From an uncultured Bryobacterales bacterium (GTDB taxonomy: Bacteria > Acidobacteriota > Terriglobia > Bryobacterales > Bryobacteraceae): a DNA stretch of 5,998 nt. The stretch spans positions 1 through 5,998 of the forward strand of contig CALMAV010000167.1 of NCBI GenBank assembly GCA_937859895.1, written 5' to 3'. Shown here piece by piece: positions 1-5,191 of the stretch (positions are counted from its first letter, which is position 1; each line of letters begins with the position of its first letter). The notes under the pieces were generated by a model, which saw nothing but the letters and a program-made list of their open reading frames with translations, made no database searches and was not told the DNA's origin. Position numbers and translations under genes: made by a program.

Positions 1-164
1 TTGCCAGTCTCATCAGTGAGCCCGGCTTCCTTCCGTAGTTTTAGCACACTCAATAGAGGAGTGACAAGGTGAGTTTGCAAACCGCTCATTCTAATCAGCT
101 TAACCTCTTAGCAAACGGGAGTATAACAATCAGCACTCAGGTTTTCTTCTTGGAGCTGCACTAG
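1..164. other. Left-edge region without a supported gene
   Basis: By eye this stretch is richer in A+T than the genes to the right. It contains a perfect 10-bp palindrome, GTTTGCAAAC, at 73-82, and a second copy of GCAAAC at 111-116 that could also pair with 73-78. A 31-codon + strand ORF (69-164) is listed separately. On the minus strand, a frame beginning ATG at 89 stays open to the window edge for about 29 codons, which is too short to mean anything alone. No tRNA, terminator or recognised protein fragment is visible. The region may be intergenic DNA flanking the IS remnant to its right. Confidence 0.5.
69..164 (+). CDS. Possible 31-aa small ORF with good Shine-Dalgarno
   Basis: A GTG codon at 69-71 is preceded by AGAGGAG at 55-61 with a 7-nt spacer, which is near ideal for ribosome binding. 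The frame encodes 31 residues, beginning MSLQTAHSNQ and ending VFFLELH, and stops at TAG 162-164. I recognise no family. It has no clear signal peptide and no convincing membrane segment. It could be a real small gene, the 5' stub of a gene disrupted by the neighbouring IS3-type remnant, or chance. The only positive evidence is the ribosome binding site, so confidence is low. Confidence 0.2.
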   Translation: MSLQTAHSNQLNLLANGSITISTQVFFLELH

Positions 165-240
165 GTGAGACGGGGCACACGCAAGGATTCAAGCAAGAAA
201 GCGGTACGGCTGGTGGAATCGGGTCGCGTGCTGGGCGTCT
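165..240 (+). pseudogene. Possible OrfA fragment of an IS3-type element
   Basis: In the frame starting GTG at 165, the translation begins MRRGTRKDSSKKAVRLVESG. The piece with AVRLVESGR resembles the N-terminal helix of IS3-family OrfA proteins, which often carry AVRLV-like sequences before the helix-turn-helix. The resemblance stops around base 230-240, where an OrfB-like C-terminal segment takes over in another frame. If the match is real, an internal deletion removed most of OrfA and OrfB. The fragment is only about 20 residues, so this is a tentative reading. Confidence 0.3.
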
Positions 241-435
241 GGCAGCAATGCGTGCAACGCCTATCCGGAGACGCTGTTTGGTTCCCTGAAAGTGGAACGG
301 CTGGGTGGGCGCAAGTCTGCAACTCTACGTCAAGCCAAAGATGAAGACTGGCTGTGCTGGTAGAACCACACACGACTGCACTCGACGCTGCACGGTGTCA
401 GCCCGATGCAGTTTGGAAAAAGGCTGGCGGGGCAA
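241..435 (+). pseudogene. IS3-family transposase OrfB remnant (C-terminal part)
   Basis: Translation from 241 contains NAYPETLFGSLKVERL, then RQAKDE, NHTRLHSTL and SPMQF. These match the end of the rve integrase-core domain of IS3-family OrfB transposases, where the NAxxExxFxxLK block carries the last residue of the DDE triad; the Glu codon is GAG at 268-270. The copy is dead. The two catalytic Asp regions upstream are missing. The expected W-Y-N is interrupted by TAG at 361-363. About two codons appear lost between KDE and DW near 343-348. Recognisable homology fades after about 435. No matching terminal inverted repeats were found on either side, so the exact element limits are unknown. It lies just beyond the 3' end of the isomerase-like gene on the opposite strand. 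The family call is good; the subgroup is not resolved. Confidence 0.78.
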
Positions 436-462
436 GACGGTCTCCAGCCCAACCCCGTGCTA

Positions 463-1422
463 TCAAACTGGCCCTTTGCCTCTTTCATCTGAAACTCCAT
501 TCAAGTCCTGCCGCATTTGGGTCAGCGCCCGTTTCAGGCTTGTCACTTCATCGCTTAACGGCAGGAACTCCAAGGCAATATAACCTGCATAACCGGTTTT
601 TCCGATTGCCTTGTAGATGTCGTCCCATTTCATATCGCCGGTTCCCGGATCATGACGGCCAGGCTGGTCGGCTACGTGAAACACGACGACGTACGGTTCG
701 GCTTCCACCACGGCCGGAATGGGATCGCCATGCTGCACGGCCTCGTGATAGATGTCGAACAACATGCGCAGGTGAGGATTGTCTACCTCTCTGACGCAGC
801 GTAGCGATTCTCGCGCACTGGTCAGGAAGTAGCCTTTGTGGTTCACCTTGCTGTTCAGGTTCTCCAGAATCATGGTCACGTCGCCTTGGGCCGCAAGATC
901 AGCGGCTAATTTGGCAGATTCCACCATGCTGGCGTACTGCGCATCGTGGCTCATGCCGGGCTGTTCGTTTCCGCTCATCAAGATGATCTGCGGGCAATTG
1001 AGCCGATGCGCCCAGTTGATTGAGCTCCGAACATCGGCCAGAAAACCTTCCCGGTGAGCCGGGTTCACCATGCTCACCGGACGGCGAGTCCAATCACGAG
1101 AGGCAAGCAAGGCGTCGAAACCCAGCCCGTATGACTGCACCAGTGTCCGGTAGCGCTTCGCCTGCTCTTCCGACCACCCCAGGTGTTCGGTGACCAGTTC
1201 CAGCGACTGCACCCCGGCCTCGGCTGCCACGGCAACCTGGTGTTCGAATGTGCCTTTGACCGTCCACAGCATGAGCGACGAGGTAACCCGTGCAGCTTTC
1301 GGCGGAGGAGTTCCGGCGGAGGCCGACGAGTTGGATTGAGGGCTCCCCAATATAGGAACCGCCAGACTGGAGGCGGCGCACGTACCGGACAGGGTCTGAA
1401 AGAAGGCTCTCCTGGTTTGCAT
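463..1422 (-). CDS. Tat-exported sugar isomerase/epimerase-like TIM-barrel protein
   Basis: This 319-residue protein belongs to the xylose-isomerase-like TIM-barrel superfamily and most resembles hydroxypyruvate isomerase (Hyi), which interconverts hydroxypyruvate and tartronate semialdehyde. The N-terminus MQTRRAFFQTLSG has a twin-arginine motif, then a short hydrophobic stretch (about 14-26) and a Ser/Ala/Pro-rich linker to about 45, suggesting export through Tat. The barrel runs from about 48 to 300. Probable metal ligands are E187 (ILENLNS), D223 (LFDIYH), H249 (FHVAD) and E285 (ALEFLP). The block ADQPGRHDPGTGDMKW is typical of Hyi-like proteins; the ligand that is Gln in classical Hyi appears to be His here. 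Start ATG at 1422 is supported by GGGAGGAG 9 nt upstream and by the Tat motif falling right after it. No partner gene of glyoxylate metabolism is present, so the true substrate is unknown. The last ~10 residues may have been altered by the adjacent IS remnant. Confidence 0.9.
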   Translation of the reverse strand: MQTRRAFFQTLSGTCAASSLAVPILGSPQSNSSASAGTPPPKAARVTSSLMLWTVKGTFEHQVAVAAEAGVQSLELVTEHLGWSEEQAKRYRTLVQSYGLGFDALLASRDWTRRPVSMVNPAHREGFLADVRSSINWAHRLNCPQIILMSGNEQPGMSHDAQYASMVESAKLAADLAAQGDVTMILENLNSKVNHKGYFLTSARESLRCVREVDNPHLRMLFDIYHEAVQHGDPIPAVVEAEPYVVVFHVADQPGRHDPGTGDMKWDDIYKAIGKTGYAGYIALEFLPLSDEVTSLKRALTQMRQDLNGVSDERGKGPV

Positions 1423-1431
1423 CTCTTTTCA

Positions 1432-1439
1432 CTCCTCCC
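1432..1439 (-). promoter_or_regulatory. Shine-Dalgarno of the TIM-barrel gene
   Basis: On the minus strand GGGAGGAG lies 9 nt before ATG 1422. It is a strong ribosome binding site and fixes the start that includes the Tat signal. Confidence 0.75.
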
Positions 1440-1448
1440 GCGATCTGC

Positions 1449-1454
1449 ATAATA
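1449..1454 (-). promoter_or_regulatory. Possible -10 box for the TIM-barrel gene
   Basis: The minus strand reads TATTAT here (5 of 6 matches to TATAAT), which would place transcription start about 20 nt before ATG 1422. No good -35 hexamer is seen at the right distance, so this is tentative. Confidence 0.25.
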
Positions 1455-1510
1455 CCCTTCCGGGCAAAAAGGCGTTAGGCCCGAGCCAGAACAGCGCAAT
1501 TCAAGAAGAT

Positions 1511-1547
1511 CATTAACAGGTAATCCGGACCTATAAGACTGTTAATG
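1511..1547. repeat. Perfect 9-bp inverted repeat in the divergent intergenic region
   Basis: CATTAACAG at 1511-1519 is the exact reverse complement of CTGTTAATG at 1539-1547, with 19 bp between the arms. It sits about midway between the divergent starts at 1422 and 1662. A run of six T follows at 1555-1560, but 7 nt separate it from the stem and the stem is AT-rich, so a classical rho-independent terminator is unlikely. A paired operator for a regulator acting on one or both genes is an alternative. The repeat is directly visible; its role is inference. Confidence 0.6.
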
Positions 1548-1561
1548 GATGCCCTTTTTTA

Positions 1562-1600
1562 TTCAAATGCAAGTCGGTTTCAGCGTATAGTGAGTATACG
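1562..1600 (+). promoter_or_regulatory. Possible promoter with overlapping dyad upstream of the GGDEF-EAL gene
   Basis: TTCAAA at 1562-1567 (4 of 6 matches to the -35 consensus) is followed after 18 nt by TATAGT at 1586-1591 (5 of 6 matches to -10). The -10 lies inside a dyad, CGTATA at 1584-1589 and TATACG at 1595-1600, separated by GTGAG, so a repressor bound there would occlude the promoter. The predicted transcript would start near 1598 and have a leader of about 60 nt. A second -10-like TATAAG at 1633-1638 lacks a matching -35. The dyad is exact; the promoter call is weak. Confidence 0.35.
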
Positions 1601-1607
1601 TGCGTGT

Positions 1608-1620
1608 GCGCCATAGGCGC
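1608..1620 (+). repeat. Small GC hairpin in the leader of the GGDEF-EAL gene
   Basis: GCGCC (1608-1612) and GGCGC (1616-1620) are perfect arms around an ATA loop, about 40 nt before the TTG start. It could form in the mRNA leader. No uridine run follows, so it is not an obvious terminator. Confidence 0.4.
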
Positions 1621-1661
1621 GCCAAATAGCTCTATAAGCCGTTCACGACCTGCATTTACGC

Positions 1662-3782
1662 TTGGGCCAAAAGGGTAATTTGACTACCTCATTTAGTCTT
1701 TCCAGTCCTATTTCCGACCGTTATCTACTGCCACAAGAGATAGCGTTGATGGTGTTAGCAACTATTACCTCTATTGCCCTAGGCTGGTTCTTATTTCCCA
1801 AACTAGGAACGGCCGGAGCGTATGCTCCACTGCTATTCGCGGTCGGAGTTAACACGTGGATGGCAGGACTTTGGCCTTCTCTCCTCACGCAAGTAGTGAC
1901 GGGCGGAACGATATTCCTGCTGTTAGCTCGTCCCTTCTCCGCGGCCATTGCGGCTAGTGATGTAGGCGCACTGCTGCTCTTTCTGCTAGTGGCAAAACTG
2001 TCTATGTTTCTGTTGTTGAGCCTCCGTTCGACAAGTCACCTGCGGCAATCGTCCCGACAGCTGGAAATGATCGCGCAGGCAACGCATGACAGCCTCTGGT
2101 ATTGGGATTTGCGTACCGGTCATGTCTGGCGTGGCGGCAAGGTGGAGGAAATTTTTGGGTGTAAGGACGCCGAAACGGAACCGGAGATTCACTGGTGGCG
2201 AAGCCGGATCCATACCGCGGAAGAGCGCCGGGTTTGGGACGGCTTGCGCCGGGCCATTGATAATGGCGAGGATCATTGGGCTGACGAGTACCGGTTGCGC
2301 CGGGGCGATGGCACCTTCATTACAGTTGCTGACCATGCCCTGATTGTTCGTGATAAGCGAGGGCAGCCACTACGAGTCCTGGGTGGAATGGCGGACGTTT
2401 CGGCAGAGCGGCGAGCAGAAGAGCGGCTGATTTATAACGCCTTCCACGAGTCCTTAACCGGTATGCCGAATCGCGAACTGTTCCTGGACCGGCTGGAGCG
2501 CGCATTGAACGTGCGCACGGCCGGCACTACGACGACAGTTGCTGTCATTTTCCTGAATGTTGATCGCTTCAAGGTGATCAACGACAGTTTGGGACATCAC
2601 GTTGGCGATCAACTACTGATTGCCTTGGGAGCTCGGATTTCGCGCTATCTACGGCAGGGCGACTTGGCTGCACGCTTTGGTGGTGATGAGTTCACCATCT
2701 TGCTGGATGGCGTCGAACGCAAGTCTGACGCGCTGCACATAGCCGACCGGATTCAGCAGGGCCTTACGTTGGCCTTCAGCTTGGATGGGCACTCGGTGTG
2801 CGTGAGCGCCAGTATGGGAATTGCGTTTGCCGGCGACATTGGCGCAGAAGAGTTGCTCCGCCATGCGGACCTGGCACTATACGAGGCCAAGCAGCAGGGC
2901 CGCGCGCGCTTTCACGTTTTCGAGCCGTCTATGGAGAAGCTTGTGCGAAATCAGTTTCAGGTCGAATCTGAGTTACGCCAGAGTTTTACGGACGGCTCCC
3001 TGCGTCTCTACTATCAGCCGATTGTTTCGCTGCAGAGCGGCGCTCTTAGCAGCTTTGAAGCGTTAGTGCGGTGGGAGCACCCGAAGCGCGGGACGCTGCT
3101 GCCGTCCGAAATTTTACCGGCTGCTGAGAGTGGAGGCTTTTCTGTGCAGCTCGGCCAGTGGGTAATGCGGACCGCTGCCGAACAAATACACGGCTGGCGG
3201 GAGGCGAAGGTAGCATCGCCGTCCCTAAGTGTGGCCTTTAACTTGTCGGGGGCCGACCTGGTAAGGCCAAGCCTAGTTGACGAAGTGAGGCATCTGCTGG
3301 CGGAAACCGGTTTGAGTGGTGAAGCTTTGGTGGTGGAAGTGACCGAAACCACCATCATGGAAAGCAGCATCGATACAGCTCGACGGCTTGGCCGGCTGCG
3401 CGACTTGGGGATTCAGGTAGCTTTAGATGATTTCGGTAAAGGCCATTCTTCATTAGGACGGCTTGAGGATTTTCCGATCAGCATTTTGAAGGTAGACAGC
3501 TCATTTGTCCGTCAGATTGGGCGGGGACGCCGCCACGTACTGGATGCCATTATGGCGCTTGCGCATGAGCTTCGCCTGGACGTGACCGTAGAAGGGGTCG
3601 AGACAGGGGAGCAGCTTCGCTACCTGCATGAGCGTGGCGCGGCCAAGGCACAAGGCCTGCTATTTTCGCCGGCAGTGCCATCCAAATGTGCAGCCGAACT
3701 ACTGCTTCACAAGCCGCACTGGGAGTTAGAAACGCTGTTAGGACAGGTGCCGGAACTATCCACCAACCGGGCAGCCGGTTAA
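1662..3782 (+). CDS. Membrane PAS-GGDEF-EAL cyclic-di-GMP signalling protein
   Basis: This 706-residue protein should make and/or degrade cyclic-di-GMP at the inner membrane. Four predicted membrane helices lie at about 27-46, 50-67, 70-90 and 100-121, resembling the DUF4118/MASE class of sensor modules. A PAS_3-type domain follows at about 131-250, then GGDEF (about 255-420) and EAL (about 430-685). The GGDEF domain has GGDEF at 340-344 and the inhibitory-site motif RQGD at 331-334, exactly five residues upstream. However, the first metal-binding Asp is Asn299 (FLNVDRFKVIND). The EAL domain looks complete: E466-A-L, N527, E559 and E562 (EVTE), D589-D590 (DDFGKGHSSL), K610, E644 (EGVE) and Q664. 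The start is uncertain. TTG 1662 has no clear Shine-Dalgarno; AAGGGT precedes a second in-frame TTG at 1680 too closely; the first ATG (1749) would cut into helix 1. An in-frame stop at 1635 limits extension. Phosphodiesterase activity is the safer prediction. Confidence 0.95.
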   Translation: MGQKGNLTTSFSLSSPISDRYLLPQEIALMVLATITSIALGWFLFPKLGTAGAYAPLLFAVGVNTWMAGLWPSLLTQVVTGGTIFLLLARPFSAAIAASDVGALLLFLLVAKLSMFLLLSLRSTSHLRQSSRQLEMIAQATHDSLWYWDLRTGHVWRGGKVEEIFGCKDAETEPEIHWWRSRIHTAEERRVWDGLRRAIDNGEDHWADEYRLRRGDGTFITVADHALIVRDKRGQPLRVLGGMADVSAERRAEERLIYNAFHESLTGMPNRELFLDRLERALNVRTAGTTTTVAVIFLNVDRFKVINDSLGHHVGDQLLIALGARISRYLRQGDLAARFGGDEFTILLDGVERKSDALHIADRIQQGLTLAFSLDGHSVCVSASMGIAFAGDIGAEELLRHADLALYEAKQQGRARFHVFEPSMEKLVRNQFQVESELRQSFTDGSLRLYYQPIVSLQSGALSSFEALVRWEHPKRGTLLPSEILPAAESGGFSVQLGQWVMRTAAEQIHGWREAKVASPSLSVAFNLSGADLVRPSLVDEVRHLLAETGLSGEALVVEVTETTIMESSIDTARRLGRLRDLGIQVALDDFGKGHSSLGRLEDFPISILKVDSSFVRQIGRGRRHVLDAIMALAHELRLDVTVEGVETGEQLRYLHERGAAKAQGLLFSPAVPSKCAAELLLHKPHWELETLLGQVPELSTNRAAG
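3765..3780. repeat. Stem-loop overlapping the GGDEF-EAL stop codon
   Basis: AACCGG (3765-3770) and CCGGTT (3775-3780) are perfect 6-bp arms around GCAG; the right arm ends in the first base of the TAA stop. It lies between converging transcripts (this gene and tRNA-Arg), where a bidirectional terminator would be useful. No T-tract follows on either strand, so a rho-independent terminator is not supported. Confidence 0.35.
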
Positions 3783-3790
3783 GAATACGA

Positions 3791-3867
3791 TGGTGGGGAC
3801 GGGCAGATTCGAACTGCCGGCCTGCCGCTTAGGAGGCGGCCGCTCTATCCATCTGAGCTACGTCCCC
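3791..3867 (-). tRNA. tRNA-Arg, anticodon CCT
   Basis: The minus strand folds as a complete cloverleaf. The acceptor arm GGGGACG pairs with CGTCCCC. The D-arm has GCTC/GAGC around AGATGGATA. The anticodon stem GCCGC/GCGGC encloses loop CTCCTAA, giving anticodon CCT at 3831-3833, which reads AGG arginine codons. The T-arm GGCAG/CTGCC encloses TTCGAAT. The discriminator is A (3794) and CCA is encoded (3791-3793). The 5' end is only 14 bp after the purD stop on the same strand, so co-transcription with purD and release by processing is possible. The 3' end faces the GGDEF-EAL stop codon with 8 bp between. No attachment-site duplicate of the 3' end was seen in the window. Confidence 0.97.
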
Positions 3868-3881
3868 GTTACACAAGCAGT

Positions 3882-5123
3882 TTACCAACGCCGGAGCCCT
3901 TTTTGGGCAATATCGCGACGGTATTGCGCGCCTTCCATCTTGATTTTGCTGACGGCCGAATAGGCATTCTGCTGTGCCTGTTCCAGTGTCTCGCCCGCGG
4001 CAGTAATACCCAGCACCCGACCGCCAGCGCTGACTAACTGTCCGTCAGCAGACAGTTGCGTTCCCGCGTGGAAGACAACAGCACCGGCCCGTTCGGCTTC
4101 GGAAATGCCGGTAATAACACGCCCAGTGGCGGGCTTGTCGGGATAGCCTTCGGCGGCTATCACCACGCACACAGATGGATCAGCCCAGGCAGGTTCACCC
4201 ATCGGGCTAGTCCCATTGGCGACAAGATCAAGCAGTTCGGCGAAATCGCCACGGTAGCTGACCATAAGAGACTGCGTCTCGGGGTCGCCTAACCGGACAT
4301 TAAACTCCAGCACTTTGGGACCAGTTGCGGTCATCATCAGGCCTGCGTAGAGAAAGCCGGTGAATGGCGTGCCTTCCTTACGCATCTGCCCTAGAGCCGG
4401 CAGCATAATGCGGTCCATAATTTCATCATTTTGGGCAGAAGTCAGGATACGGTTATCGCAGTACGCTCCCATTCCGCCGGTATTTGGACCGTGGTCTCCG
4501 TCAATTAACCGCTTGTGATCCTGGGTCGGAGCGAACCGAAACAGCAGAGAGCCGTTGCTAAGCCCAATAAAGCTGACCTCTTCCCCTTCGAGGAACTCTT
4601 CTAGGACGAGAGCGGGACCTAGACGCTCCATAGCGCTCTCGGCCTCCCCTCGATTTTGCGCTATAACCACGCCCTTGCCGGCAGCAAGCCCGTCGGCTTT
4701 AATGACCAGGGGAAAAGAGAAGTCTTTCAGGTGGTGGACGGCTTCGGCCGTAGTGCCGGTCTGGACAGACCACGCAGTGGGGATGCCAGCTCGGTCAAAA
4801 AACTGCTTGGCAAAGATCTTGGAGCCCTCCAGGCGCGCTGCGGCTTGAGTCGGCCCGACAATTTTCAGGCCTCTCTGCCGGAATCGATCGACAATTCCAT
4901 CTACAAGCGGCGCTTCCGGTCCGACAATGGTCAGATCGATTCGGTGGGCAGCGGCCAAGTCGGCATAAGCTGCTGTGGAGTCCGGCTGAGGGAGGCAGGT
5001 AGCAAGCTGGGCAATGCCGGGGTTCCCCGGGCAGGCTAGCAGTGCCGAGACTCGTGGCGACTGAGCTAGGCGCCAGGCTAAGGCGTGCTCGCGCCCACCT
5101 CCGCCGACAATCAGAATTCTCAC
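3882..5123 (-). CDS. purD: Phosphoribosylamine--glycine ligase (GAR synthetase)
   Basis: PurD joins glycine to 5-phosphoribosylamine using ATP to give GAR, the second step of de novo purine synthesis in the cytoplasm. The 413-residue product is close to the usual family length. In order it has the N-terminal nucleotide-like fold starting RILIVGGGGREHAL, GPEAPLVDG near 68-76, an ATP-grasp region with KADGLAAGKGV (142-152) and LEEFLEGEEVSF (174-185), the PurD signature around HGPNTGGMGAY (211-221), the metal-binding block EFNVRLGDPETQ (273-284), and the C-terminal domain ending RRW. The frame is open upstream to 5258, but family alignment and AGGGAGGG shortly before it pick GTG 5123; the longer frame would add 45 unrelated residues and overlap mnmG. 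It is divergent from mnmG and lies just upstream of tRNA-Arg. No frameshift is seen and the key motifs are intact. Confidence 0.97.
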   Translation of the reverse strand: MRILIVGGGGREHALAWRLAQSPRVSALLACPGNPGIAQLATCLPQPDSTAAYADLAAAHRIDLTIVGPEAPLVDGIVDRFRQRGLKIVGPTQAAARLEGSKIFAKQFFDRAGIPTAWSVQTGTTAEAVHHLKDFSFPLVIKADGLAAGKGVVIAQNRGEAESAMERLGPALVLEEFLEGEEVSFIGLSNGSLLFRFAPTQDHKRLIDGDHGPNTGGMGAYCDNRILTSAQNDEIMDRIMLPALGQMRKEGTPFTGFLYAGLMMTATGPKVLEFNVRLGDPETQSLMVSYRGDFAELLDLVANGTSPMGEPAWADPSVCVVIAAEGYPDKPATGRVITGISEAERAGAVVFHAGTQLSADGQLVSAGGRVLGITAAGETLEQAQQNAYSAVSKIKMEGAQYRRDIAQKGLRRW

Positions 5124-5128
5124 CGAAG

Positions 5129-5136
5129 CCCTCCCT
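5129..5136 (-). promoter_or_regulatory. Shine-Dalgarno that decides the purD GTG start
   Basis: The minus strand reads AGGGAGGG here; its GGAGG core lies 6 nt before GTG 5123. This supports the GTG start over the longer in-frame ATG at 5258. Confidence 0.7.
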
Positions 5137-5170
5137 GCTCTTGTCGCCCGGCATTCCGGCGCAAAGAGAC

Positions 5171-5176
5171 TAGAAT
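5171..5176 (+). promoter_or_regulatory. Possible -10 box of mnmG
   Basis: TAGAAT (5 of 6 matches to TATAAT) lies in the 68-bp purD-mnmG divergent gap. Transcription would start near 5183, giving a leader of only about 10-15 nt before the mnmG ATG. No well-spaced -35 is visible (TTGTCG at 5141 is 24 nt away), so this is a weak call. Confidence 0.3.
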
Positions 5177-5191
5177 AGCGAATGAACCCCG

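Noticed and set aside
1..89. Minus-strand partial ORF starting ATG 89 and open to the window edge (begins MSGLQTHLVT)
   Set aside because: It has only about 29 codons, a poorly placed Shine-Dalgarno and no recognisable family; an open run of this size is common by chance.
354..794. 146-codon + strand ORF opposite the isomerase-like gene
   Set aside because: It is antisense to a well-recognised TIM-barrel protein, has no ribosome binding site and reads as Arg/Pro-rich shadow sequence.
1511..1561. Rho-independent terminator at the inverted repeat plus T-run
   Set aside because: The T-run is 7 nt from the stem, the stem is AT-rich with a 19-nt loop, and there is no upstream + strand gene ending there.
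3830..3836. TAGGAGG, a Shine-Dalgarno-like string on the + strand
   Set aside because: It is the complement of the tRNA-Arg(CCT) anticodon loop, and no ORF follows it.
3791..3867. tRNA-associated integration site
   Set aside because: No integrase gene and no second copy of the tRNA 3' end was seen in the window.
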